Shown in pieces: positions 54,276 through 64,000 of a stretch of 64,000 nt of DNA (the first letter of the stretch is position 1; every line of letters begins with the position of its first letter). This DNA is from Lindgomyces ingoldianus (taxonomy: Eukaryota; Ascomycota; Dothideomycetes; Pleosporales; Lindgomycetaceae). The stretch is from NCBI RefSeq assembly GCF_010093535.1, contig NW_022985204.1:115313-179312 (forward strand), read 5' to 3'. The position numbers and the translations under genes are program-made. A model generated the notes under the pieces. The model saw nothing but the letters and a program-made list of their open reading frames with translations, had not been told where the DNA came from and made no database searches.

Positions 54276-57200
54276 AAAATGAGAGACCTAATATCCAGGA
54301 TTGCAGTCAGCTGGTCTGAGAAGGATTGGCTGCAGCTTTCAACCTCGCATCTGTCCTTGAAGATCTGTACGAGCATGGTGGAGCGCAGATTGAGCGCCGC
54401 GCATACTGAAGCGCCAGGTGACTGGATGTGGATCGACTCAACACAGATCTCTGAAGCCGAATTGGAGTACTTGGTTTGGTATGAATCGACAAGGGTTTCC
54501 ATCACCCTAAATCAATCATGGCCTTTGAGATGGTCATAGTGCGCATAGTGGGCACGCACGAGAAAATCCTGCAGTCTCGTATGCGAGTCTCTTTCAAGAT
54601 AGATGAATGGGAGGCTGGAAGCTCAGATTAAGGACGAAGCGCCTTGTTCCTTAGGAAGCTCTGCGTGACATGAGGAAAGTATATAGTGGTGAAGGTAAAG
54701 TTTTCCCATCCCCGCCCGCTATGAAGGTAAAAACCCCTGTCGCTGACAGTCTCTCCTCATACAGGATAAGTAATCGCGTTAAAATGTTGATAAAGTGAAT
54801 GTCTGGAACTCCACCAGCCAAGTGAAGCTTGGTTTCTCGCCGGCGTGCGGGTCTCTTAGGATGCTAGGTGCTAGCGAAGTCGAGGCTGATAGGAGCTCAG
54901 AACAGAATGTGGGATAGATCTGCCGCTTACAACTGGAAAGCTGTTAGGTCACACTGCTTCGAACACACATGTCTGCATGCTGTGTCCCGCCAAATGACCA
55001 TGCCTAGGGGGGGTGTACGCCTCAGATAACCTGTATGCCTAGGTGCACAACGAAAAGCCGCATCGGCTGCGTGCTCCTCAATTCCGCAGTAGTTCTCCTG
55101 GTGTGTAAAAGGCACCCGGAATATGCTGGGTCATGTGTTGGTGAAAGGGAGGATTGAAGTTAGATGCTCGTTGCGTTAGGCAAGCGGCACGGAAGCACTC
55201 GCTCTGTGGCAAGCAAATAATTGGGTCGAGTAGTTCATAGGGAATCAAAGTGCAGCGGTACGCTTCCTGTGTCGGTTCAGTCGCTGCTCCAACATACTGT
55301 GTGGAACAGTACTCACAGGAGTCGTCAAAGTGCCCGGTTCCGGCGGCGAATTAGTGCAACAAACGTGTAACTGTACAGCGAGGCAAGTCGCATGCATAAT
55401 TTCGATTCGTTTGTATTCGCATGGTACCGTTGTGGGAGCATCGTGGATTTAGTGGTGTGGAAGAGAGATCGCGAGGCTTGACGGTTTCTGAATCATCCAG
55501 GGATGTTAGTCATCAAGTTTCCAAAGTTCGCAAGTGAATACACCTAGGCTCGACAGTTGGGCCGACTGACAAAAGCTTTGCCTTTGAAAAGGCGAGAGCA
55601 TCATGCTTACGCGTAAGGCGTCCTTGGGCGCATTTGCGCTTCGGCCATCCAGATGCGTTGGGTTGAAACGCGAGAGCTTTGTTCTCCGTTGCCACAACCG
55701 ACAACGTCCTGCTTCTTAGGTGGACGACATGCGAGCGGGAGAACACCTCACATCTTTTACCACCATTTTCCTGCTGCAAAGACCATATCAAATATGCTTG
55801 AGCATCGGCACATATCCAAGTTCCCGACAAGATTTCAAAATCAGAACCATTTGGCATTGTTGACCTCCAGGGCATCAGTCTAAATATTTAGACCCTACCG
55901 TATATGGCCTAGTCTCATGGCCAGAATACCGTCCCCCTTTCGCAGCCCATCGCCCAGAGTGACGTTTGCGGCGGCTCCCCTAAATGAGCCATTATCAGCG
56001 AAACGCGATGCCCCCTCAATGGGCGTCGATGCTCCAGGCGGCGCTTCCACCATGTGATGCACGCTGCGTCCTACGGGCTTCGGTGCATCTGCCGAGGAGT
56101 TTCTCGATCATTCGAGAGTGAATATGTGCGCAGCTGCACGCTGGCGGAAACGGTCCCGTCGCACGCGCAGGCGGAGCTTGGGGCCATGCGCGGATGGTGT
56201 CGACGTCTTGCTTTCAGCCAGCCGCCCCGGTACAGGAGATAACACGTCCCAGCGATAATTTCACTGGGGGGCGAATGGCGAGGCCAGGCCATCTGCCTGC
56301 AATATAAACGGGCCACATGAAACCAGTCGCCAGGAATGCGTGTCGCTGGAAGGGTATCAGCATAGCATCGTCCCAGCGCCGCTTTCTCTCAGGCCTTGCG
56401 CCCAAACGTAGAACGCGAAAACAAGAGCAGTAGATACAAAGGCCAACATTTCCGACAACGACAGGTCTGATTTCTGAGCGCAGACGGACGGCGGTCTGCA
56501 TCGACCACAGCACTGTCGCCAAATGTTCTGGCGGCCCCGCCGGGCGGTGGATGAATGCGACGTTCTTCCCTTTGTTAGCGGGGGCACGTGACCGCTGCTG
56601 CTGTTTTGGTGTGGCCCGCAAGCCGTGCGAATAACTTGGAAGCTGCGCCCGGCTGCCTTCCCCTCCAGCGCAACCCTCACTCTCCTCACCAAGCTCCCTC
56701 AACCGCCTGTGTCCGACTCCTCTCTACACTCCAAAACAACTTCGGTATGCCTCGCTTGATTTCTTTGTACCAGCCTTTGCACTCAGCACCACCCAACCCA
56801 CCCACGCCTTTTTTTTCACGCGTTTTTGCCCCGATTCACGCGACATGACGTTCGCAGACTCTGTTTTCCTCATCTTCACATCGCTCTAGCGTCTTGATTT
56901 CTTGTTCTTCGCCGTCGCAACCGCTCCTTACCAAGCGCACGCTGACCATATTAGGGATCCTCATCGCAGGCTCAACTTTTTCTCAATACAACCGTCATCT
57001 GTGAGTACTTGCCCATTCCCATCTGTCAGAAGTTTGCATGTCCGCGACTCACTTTGGTGTTTTGCGACCGACTCAACTCGGCGCGGAAAGTGAAGGTGCT
57101 GCAGTGCATGTCACCCAGCACTCCACGCAACCACCAAAGCCCCACGCACCTAGTCCTTTTGTCATGAACAGAACCACTAAATCGCTTATGCGCCTAATCA

Positions 57201-57305
57201 TCTGTTTTCGACCTTTGAGCATTTTCCCGTCATCTTTTATCGCGCATCAACTACATACGTCAACGTACTAACAGTCTCCAGACAGCTTAACTAGCTACCA
57301 CCAGC
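54276..57305. other. Long intergenic and NHP6 upstream region
   Basis: About 3 kb without a recognised gene. Frames at 55513-55875, 56071-56316 and 56214-56702 (minus) are open but lack motifs. The last kilobase (56630-57305) is pyrimidine-rich and probably holds the NHP6 promoter and a long, perhaps spliced 5' leader (AG acceptors and GTGAGT near 57000). Fungal HMG-box and histone-type genes often have such leaders. Confidence 0.5.
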
Positions 57306-57779
57306 ATGCCTAAGGAGAAGACTACCCGTGGCAAGGGCAAGACTGCGAAGACTGATTCTGGCAAGAAGAAAAAGGGTGAGTATCGGCTGCCTGTCACTTC
57401 CATAGTTTCATCACCTGACGTCTTTAGACCCTAACGCACCCAAGCGTGGTCTTTCTGCCTACATGTTCTTCGCCAATGAGCAGCGTGAGAAGGTCCGTGA
57501 GGACAATCCTGGCATCAAGTTTGGTAAGTTGTTATGCACACCTACCGCACACCATGGGTATCTAACTATCGCACAGGTGAAGTCGGCAAGATGCTCGGCG
57601 AGAAGTGGAAGGGTCTCTCTGACAAGCAGCGTGCCCCGTATGACGCTAAGGCTGCTGCCGACAAGAAACGATACGAAGAGGAGAAGGCCACATATGCTGC
57701 CGTAAGTGAGGATGAATAAGTGCTCTAATCAGTCACTGATCGTCGGTAGGGCGGTGATGACGAGGAGGAGTCCGAGTAA
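57306..57779 (+). CDS. NHP6: NHP6-type HMG-box chromatin protein
   Basis: Four exons, 57306-57375, 57428-57523, 57577-57701 and 57750-57779, give 106 aa. Each junction keeps frame: GTGAGT..TTTAG, GTAAGT..CACAG, GTAAGT..GGTAG. The product has a basic N-terminal arm ([22 protein letters not shown]) and a single HMG box ([59 protein letters not shown]). A short acidic end (GGDDEEESE) follows. Nhp6 bends DNA without sequence preference, assists nucleosome remodelling with FACT and acts in RNA polymerase III transcription. If the last intron is retained the frame ends a few codons later (AAVSEDE-stop), also acidic. Confidence 0.95.
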
Positions 57780-58667
57780 TCGGACAGCTACATCCTCTCA
57801 TCCTGTCATTTATCGTCTTCTCTGGCCGTGCGAATCTCAGTTCTGGGCTTCGTTCGCACTGAGCCTACTTCAATCCGGTTCGGCGGTCGTGGTGCAATGG
57901 GGCTTAGGATATGGGACCAGTCTCCTTTGTTTTCTGGCTTTTCTCAAATTTCTCTACATGAAGGGTATCACGAGGCTATCGATCTGTGATGATGTTCCTA
58001 AAGTCTGCAGAGATTCAATGCGGGCACAGGGCTATCTCATTGATGATGTTTGGCGTCACTACTATAGACGCGAAAACATCAAGAAGCTCATGACCAATGT
58101 ATACTAGTTCACTGCGGTATGAATCTCTGCGCTGCAACACCTCGTCCCATTGATTGTGCTGCTCAACCTGTTGCTTGCTAGTGACGACAACATAAACATG
58201 TTGTCCAGGAGTCTTCCGAGGAAGCCTTTATCGACACGTCTCCGGTAGAATCCGTCACTATGCACAGCTGCATAGTCTCTTGCAAGACTAAGTTGGTTAG
58301 CGTAGCACCCTTCCTGCCGTCGTAATCGATATCCCAGCCCGAAGGTATGGGATCATCATGAGAACTTGCGTTCTCGCCTCTCCCCTTCATCTACGTCTCC
58401 CACACTCTCTGGTTGCTCTCCGACCGCTTCTTCCGTCTCATCCACCCATCAGTTCACTCCTCAGGCCACTTCATCCTCCCGACCCAGGTACCTCACCGCT
58501 GCGGCTACCCGTGTCACCACCACGCAGCCTCCCGGCCTCATCTCCGAGACCCATGTCTATATGCCTATCTACTCTTTCGGTAAGCCGAGAAGGAATCTCC
58601 TCTCTAAAGTCGGGAGGCTGGCAGGGGATATATATATATATATTGAATTCTATAAGACGTTTCTCAA
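57780..58667. other. Intergenic between NHP6 and the tRNA gene
   Basis: Contains the NHP6 3' UTR. Open frames at 57706-58107 and 58358-58720 show no domain. A (TA)n run lies at about 58629-58643. Confidence 0.5.
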
Positions 58668-58757
58668 GCATCAGTAGTCCAGTGGTTAGGATGCTGCCCT
58701 CCCAGCCTCAAATGAGCTGAAAGGCAGAGGTCGCGAGTTCGAATCTTGCCTGATGCA
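58668..58757 (+). tRNA. tRNA-Gly(CCC) with a 17-nt intron
   Basis: A full cloverleaf can be folded. The acceptor stem pairs GCATCAG (58668-58674) with CTGATGC (58750-58756), discriminator A. The D arm is GTCC..GGAT. The anticodon stem pairs CTGCC (58694-58698) with GGCAG (58723-58727). The loop is CTCCCA/A with anticodon CCC at 58701-58703 and an intron at 58705-58721, just 3' of position 37, where nuclear tRNA introns lie. The T arm is GCGAG-TTCGAAT-CTTGC. A box (AGTGGTTAGGA) and B box (GAGTTCGAATC) are present. Confidence 0.95.
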
Positions 58758-59319
58758 TGATGTGTGACGCCTGATTCTTTTTGTAGCATTCAAGAAGCGG
58801 CGTTCGATGCTCTTCCTTTATACTCTAATATTGGAAGAGTTAACTGATTGAAGATCGGCGTTGGTGAGATATGAAGGTAGCTTTGGGGGATCATATGTGG
58901 TTTCGGGCACCTTAGAATTTTGTGGATAAAGAAGAGTGGTAGGGGATTATGAGAGGCCTTTCACCAAGATTGCTTTTTTAGTATTGCTGGTGGTCTTTGA
59001 AGTGTACGTTCTGTTTCGTAGGATCTCCCAAGCACGTGCAATATATAGACAGAACGACGATCCCATAATTTAACGGGATATCTCTTTTGTTATGCATCGT
59101 CATATGTAGTAAGCCCGCTGCGTCCAGAACTAGAACGCTGTGCCGTATACGTTTTCCACGCCAAACGCGACCCATCCCAGTTGATAACACAAACACAGGC
59201 TCAAAACTCGCTTTTATGCCAAAACACGAGTTTTAGACTGTTGTGTGGATGAATCTCATGTTTTCGCTGACTTCTATCATCACAGCTAGAAATCGCTCAA
59301 GCCCTCGAGACTCGCCAAA
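58758..59319. other. Intergenic; no gene seen
   Basis: Lies between the tRNA and the 3' end of SEC11. The run of T expected as a Pol III terminator just after the tRNA is weak; the first T-run is at about 58778-58783 (TTCTTTTT). Confidence 0.5.
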
Positions 59320-59941
59320 CTATTCCCGCTGTAGCACGACCATCAAGCCCATAATACCCAGCATCGCCTGTTTCAGCCAGGGATATTCACTCAATAGAAT
59401 TGTTACATATCCCACAAATGGAATGTACCCTACCACGCTGCCAATGACGTCTTCCTGGCGGTTGAGGAACAATTGGCCGGTAGCATATAGCTCGGTATCG
59501 TCTGCGGCGTTGTTATCGCCCTTTGTGAGAAGTCGGAGGGGAGATTTGCTACTGCACAGTTAGCATCGTTCCTTATATGAGACCTCCGCATGCTTAAATC
59601 TATCCGACAAATGCGACAAATGCAAGACTACAGAAACTCTTAACTTGCCCTCCGCCAAACCGCCTGACCACCCGATGCACAATTGGAATGTTTTTGCCCT
59701 TCACATTGTACACCACCACCTCCCCAATTTGTGTATCCATCCCTCGATTCCATAAGAACAGTAGATCTCCCCTCTGGAACGCAGGCTCCATGGATCCAGA
59801 AAGCACGACAACAATTGGTGACGGCGAATCGCTGACGACAGAAAGACCTTTCCATAGCATGAAAGCGGTGGAGAGGACAAGCGCGAAGTTGAGGAGTTGG
59901 GTGGCTAGTTGCCGCGGTTGCATATTTGCGAGGCCGAGCAT
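59320..59941 (-). CDS. SEC11: Signal peptidase complex catalytic subunit Sec11
   Basis: Two exons, 59941-59649 and 59548-59320, give 173 aa, the usual length. The intron (59648-59549) has a GC donor (G|GCAAGT) and acceptor GTAG. Only this splice joins RRFGGG in frame to [13 protein letters not shown]. An N-terminal membrane helix ([20 protein letters not shown]) leads to the catalytic Ser in [20 protein letters not shown] (Ser50). The catalytic His is in [11 protein letters not shown], and the [14 protein letters not shown] box carries the conserved Asp residues. The end, [20 protein letters not shown] through [10 protein letters not shown], is typical. The protein cleaves signal peptides at the ER membrane, serving secreted proteins such as the pectinesterase in this window. 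Confidence 0.95.
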
Positions 59942-60935
59942 CGTGAGAGAGTGGTGGAGGTCGGAGGTATTGGTGGAGAAGGTGAGGAAGGCTGATCAAG
60001 GGAATACCAGGGAGTGCGGAGTTGGAATTACTCCTCTCTAGTAGCTATTAAGCTCGTCGGTGAGGATTAAAGCGAGCGTGGGGTTGTGGTGTTTGCCTTA
60101 TGTGGTTGGGGGGAGCTTGATGCCAGGTGTGCTTGAACATGAAAGTTCGTGCTGACTAAGATGATATTCAACGTAGTTAACCTTCAACATGCTGCAAAGC
60201 TCACCAACACATCACCTCAATAGGAACTATGCTCTGAAACATGCTGAAGATTTTGGGTAGTCAATATCCGCGAAGCTTGCGGGCTAGAACTCACCGCCCT
60301 CTCACTTCCCCAAGTTTCTGTCTCCTGGCTTGGCGTCTCTTCCTGTCCTCTCTTTCAATCTTCAACTTCTATCTATACTCATGAAGAGGCTCTCACCCTT
60401 TGTCGCCATCCCTGTGCCTGATATCCTTCATTGAATCAATCGACAGCGACTGTTAACCGTTCCATCATCCTAGGTCGATCTCTACACAATCTGCAGAAGC
60501 GCAGTTCTACTGTTACCGACGTCTACGACAACTTGGTGGCCAATTTCTATCTTTCCAACCAGATATATCCAATGCCAACGACCCCTCGTTTAAGATCTTT
60601 TCATGTTCCTTAGTTTAACTCTCACTTAGGTTTAGTGCATTAACATCTGGCCATCTGAACCATAGCTCTAACCTATAACCCGAAATACCTCCTTGGCTTT
60701 TGATCAGCGACTGTCCTAAGCCCATAGTCGTCAGATTCTGACCAAGAAAGCCTCCACGTCCTCGGACTGTCCACTGCAGCGACTCAGAAAGGCTTCCTAT
60801 TGTGTATGGTCCGTCCTCCAACCGCTACCTATCCCAGCATCAAAACCAACTAAGATCAACTCACCTTAACTATTACGACCATCTATTGCCTTAAAACTAC
60901 CCGTACTGCTATCTCCCCGAACTAGACAAGTTCAA
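59942..60935. other. Divergent intergenic region, SEC11 / PWWP-BTB gene
   Basis: About 1 kb without recognised coding sequence. Short frames at 60431-60613 and 60615-60821 lack motifs. Promoters of both flanking genes must lie here. Confidence 0.5.
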
Positions 60936-62567
60936 ATGGATAGTATAACACCCGGATCATACGTGGTTTACGCTCCCCCGACGTCGAACGCATCGTCATC
61001 CTGGAATAGGCCAGGTTGGCCCGCATATGTATTTCACGATGACAGCACCCTTCCAATTTCAGTCCGAGCAACTCGACCGCGGACCTACAACGTGCTACCG
61101 GTGTTATTGATTGGAAAAACCCATTGGTATGTTGACGCGGGCCAGGCTGTATCGAAACATATATAATACAAGCTAACGCTTCCAGTCGATGGGCAGAACG
61201 AAGCCATTTTCAACCATTTGACCTCTATCCGGGTACCACCGTCAAATATCGGGCTGGACTTTCCGAAGCATACGATCTCGTGCATGATGCTATCCGGGAT
61301 GATCTGGCAATGCCACATTGGAAAGCCGTACTGAATGCCCGATATGGAGGAGCTGATCGAGATGTTGGCGAGGAGGATTCAAGATCGGGGCAGGAGCTCA
61401 CACCAGATGCTGAGCCAGATTTCGAACCAGATTCAAAGCTAAAGCGTGTAATAGACGCGAGCTTAGAAGATTTGCATGGTCGAAAGAGACCTAGCTCGGA
61501 TGAGGTTTTGATCTGTCCGTCACGCCCCACGAAAAGAACTCGAGCAGGTACTCTAGACCAGATGCCCTTGCCATTCCGAAGCGGTAGAAAATGGGATTCT
61601 ACAGTCAAAGTTTCAAATTCAATGCAACTTTGTTCATCTAACGAACAACTACCACAGTACCAAAAAGACACCAGCTCTCCAAACTTCTATACTAGTCATT
61701 ATCAGGAGCTATGGGCGAAGGGGAAGGGAAAGTCTCACAGGCGTCAGGATTCCGAGTATCAACGCTCACCACTGCCCGTTTCGGGTGCACTGCTATCTAT
61801 CGACCAAGGACAAAATGCTTGGGGGAAGAACGATAGAGCAACTCCGACACCACTACCGCTAAGCGCGAAGGCCAGTAATGCGAATGGTGGGCCTGATGCA
61901 GATCTGTGAGTAATTTCCTTGCGCTTTAAGCAAAGCTAATACTCGACCACTTAGTCTAGAGAACCCAGATTTTGTCACTTTCCTCGTCGGGCCCCACAGA
62001 ATGTCCTTCGTTGTTCCTTTCAAAGCGATTAAAAACCGTGCCTATTTCGTCGGACCACACTTGAACTTTGTGATACAGAAAGGCAACGGATACTACTTCG
62101 ACCGGCCTATCCTTTCCCGTATTCATCCTGAAGATTTCCACATGGTTGCGGATTTTCTCCTCACTGATGATTTCGGCCGTCGAGTCATCGAGAATGAGGA
62201 CCAAAGGCGCGAATTGATCGATGAGTGCCTTTCAGCTTGGGCAGTCGCGGAAGAGCTAGGCATGTTAGATTTGATGGAGCATATCGCTAACAAACTGAGG
62301 AGATCTTTGCCATGGCCTTTAGAAGAGGCTCTGTCAGTCGCGGGTCTCGTCCACAAAAGAAAGGATTCATTCGATCCTATCCAAAACCGTCTGAAAGATT
62401 TGCTCGCAGGGTACATCGCTGATAACTTCTGGGAGTATATTGGAAACCACTTGACGAGTTTAGTGCAAAAGTTCAAACAATGCCCAGAGCTGGAGCAGAG
62501 AGTACTTGAGCACAGGGTTGAGAAGTTGGAAATAAAGCATAGCCATCTTCGTGCCCTTTGCGATTGA
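60936..62567 (+). CDS. PWWP-BTB domain protein (putative chromatin factor)
   Basis: Three exons, 60936-61126, 61186-61905 and 61955-62567, with introns GTATGT..TTCCAG and GTGAGT..CTTAG, give 507 aa. The N-terminal 85 residues look like a PWWP domain: ITPGSYVVYAPP, then RPGWPAYVFHDD in the PWWP position, RPRTYNVLPVLLIGKTH, and after splicing CRWAERSHFQPFDLYP. PWWP domains bind methylated histone H3 and DNA. The middle (residues about 120-300) is polar and Ser/Pro-rich with basic patches (RPTKRTRAG). The last 200 residues resemble a BTB/POZ fold: NPDFVTFLVGP, SFVVPFKAIKNRAYFVGPHL, EDFHMVADFLLTDDFG, ELIDECLSAWAVAEELGM then LDLMEHIANKLRR. BTB domains dimerise or recruit Cul3. The pairing is inferred from motif reading only. 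Confidence 0.75.
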
Positions 62568-64000
62568 CGAGACAGCTTCCTCTATGAAATATTCCTGTTC
62601 TGCAACCATCTAAGGACATCCAAGAATATTCATGGTCACAGGTTTTCGAACATTTAGAAGGGATACTTCAAATGGAATTCAATCGGACTCAGAGCTTATC
62701 TCTCGGAGCGTGCCATTCTTGGCGAGTGTAGGGTCTGTGTTGCGTCTGACACTGGGAAAATCCGCAGTGAAGAGTATCCCCAAGAATGACCCAACTAGAA
62801 GTCCATTTCTGCTCTCAAACCTGACTACCTACCTATTCAGCCTGAGTAATGATTACACAACATTTTGATGTAGCGCTACAAGCCAACGTCTAAATTAAGA
62901 AGCCCAAGTTTGGTACTCCGACGCTCGTTAGAGCCGCTCTATTTCACAGGGGACTAAGATTCTCCTTGTACCAAGGAAGGCCTAGCTCTAGTCCCACAAC
63001 CCGATCAATTCGCAAATTGGACTCAATTTTTAAACGCCTTTTATCGATAGAATGGATCATGGAAAGCATGGTGGTGTCTTAAGGGCACCCGGCGTGAGTT
63101 GTTTAAGGACTTACCGCAAAAAAAATACGCAGCTGAAGTTTCAAATATATCTGAATGTACTTATCGCGTTGGCTTCAGGGATATTCTGCCACGTCGGAAG
63201 AGAACAAATCCTAGGGATACAGTGGTTAAAGATGATCTAGATAGCTGATTATCTTGGGTAGGAAATATTAGGTTGAGTAGATAAGAGATTTATATGCTTG
63301 GCTAGTTAGACTTGGGCCCTTTGGCGACGATAGAACGCAAGATATTAAAGATCATTTCTCTATTGAAGATAGATAAGTCGCTATAGAAAAAATAGTCGGA
63401 GCTCTTGTAAAAGTTTCCAGGCATATATCTATAGCGCTCCTCAAAGCAGCAAAATTGATTAGCGGAGATTTGTCTTGCTACGGCTTCTAGAAATAGGGAA
63501 CTACTTTATCGACAATTTCATGCATTAGCGTAACACAAAAATCATTTCGTAAACCTTGATCGCACGAGATTCAAGTGCTCGATATAATAATGCTTGTGGT
63601 GCCTCCCTCGCATCATCTGAAGACAGTGTTCTCAGAGCACCCGGCATACTGCTTAACGGTGTGTTGTATTTACCAAGCAAAGGCAAAAATAGGATACCTT
63701 CTAGTTACGCTCGGCCAAGAAGAACAACAAGGGAAGAGGCGAATCTCGAGAATTCGCAAGGAAGCTAGATTTTGGCTTGGTGTTTGAAGGTATACAGTTG
63801 ATTGTAGACAGTGGGAGGAAACCGAACGGAATGACAGTCTTTTCAGCACATGCAAGCAGAACTACGGAGATATTCAGTCCATTAGACATCCTGCGCTTAC
63901 AAACTCTCCTGCATGCCCGCCCCACGTTCTCTACTGGCTGGCTGTGTTGCTTCGCTATCGTTCTAACTTACGATCCTTACCATAGTTAGTTTTAACAGCA
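62568..64000. other. Intergenic to window end; no gene seen
   Basis: Short frames only. Normal to slightly AT-rich composition, no repeats or RNA genes noticed. A gene may begin beyond the right edge. Confidence 0.5.

Noticed and set aside
56214..56702. 162-codon minus-strand frame upstream of NHP6
   Set aside because: Overlaps the likely NHP6 promoter and leader; translation has no domain and overlaps another frame on the same strand.
1..64000. CRISPR arrays, rRNA genes, bacterial-type operons or phage genes
   Set aside because: None seen; gene structure is eukaryotic throughout. Tandem repeats present are WD40 coding units or a short 10-bp repeat.

Overview
This window is nuclear DNA of a filamentous ascomycete (Pezizomycotina). 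The evidence is short introns of about 47-90 nt with GT..AG ends, compact intron-bearing housekeeping genes, an HET-NACHT-WD40 incompatibility gene, and strongly AT-rich transposon relics whose stops and substitutions look like repeat-induced point mutation (RIP; CpA to TpA). I cannot name the genus. All calls come from reading translations and motifs; no database search was possible.

Layout. 1-5.6 kb: an AT-rich graveyard of LTR retrotransposons. It holds a minus-strand Ty3/Gypsy reverse transcriptase-RNase H relic, a GC-richer LTR-like island and a palindrome of about 470 bp. 6.6-10.1 kb: a decayed HET-NACHT-WD40 (NLR-type) gene with a still-open WD40 repeat array. 11.2-14.4 kb: a fructosamine-3-kinase pseudogene split by an AT-rich block, and a remnant of a membrane protein gene. 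15.9-21.6 kb: a DUF7137-type membrane protein gene and RAD26/CSB. 22.9-24.6 kb: an adenylate-forming (NRPS-like) pseudogene. 25-30 kb: a one-TM hypothetical protein, a DJ-1/PfpI protein and a CorA-like membrane protein. 31.6-35.3 kb: three tandem copies of an unrecognised gene family sharing one phase-0 intron position. 35.7-41.7 kb: a CCDC174-like protein, homoserine dehydrogenase (HOM6), a secreted pectinesterase and a Cys-rich hypothetical protein. 41.8-47.8 kb: a gene-poor stretch with an alpha/beta-hydrolase pseudogene abutting a transposon-like repeat. 48.7-54.3 kb: ATG11 and a CENP-H kinetochore gene, divergent. 57.3-62.6 kb: the HMG-box gene NHP6, an intron-containing tRNA-Gly(CCC), SEC11 with a GC-AG intron, and a PWWP-BTB protein.

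The right half carries conserved cellular genes (selective autophagy, kinetochore, chromatin, secretion, amino-acid synthesis). The left half is accessory and decaying: RIP-like mutation, pseudogenes and lineage-restricted genes. The HET-NACHT-WD40 relic, the tandem unknown family, the ATG11 in-frame stop and the PWWP-BTB architecture are the items most worth a second look.
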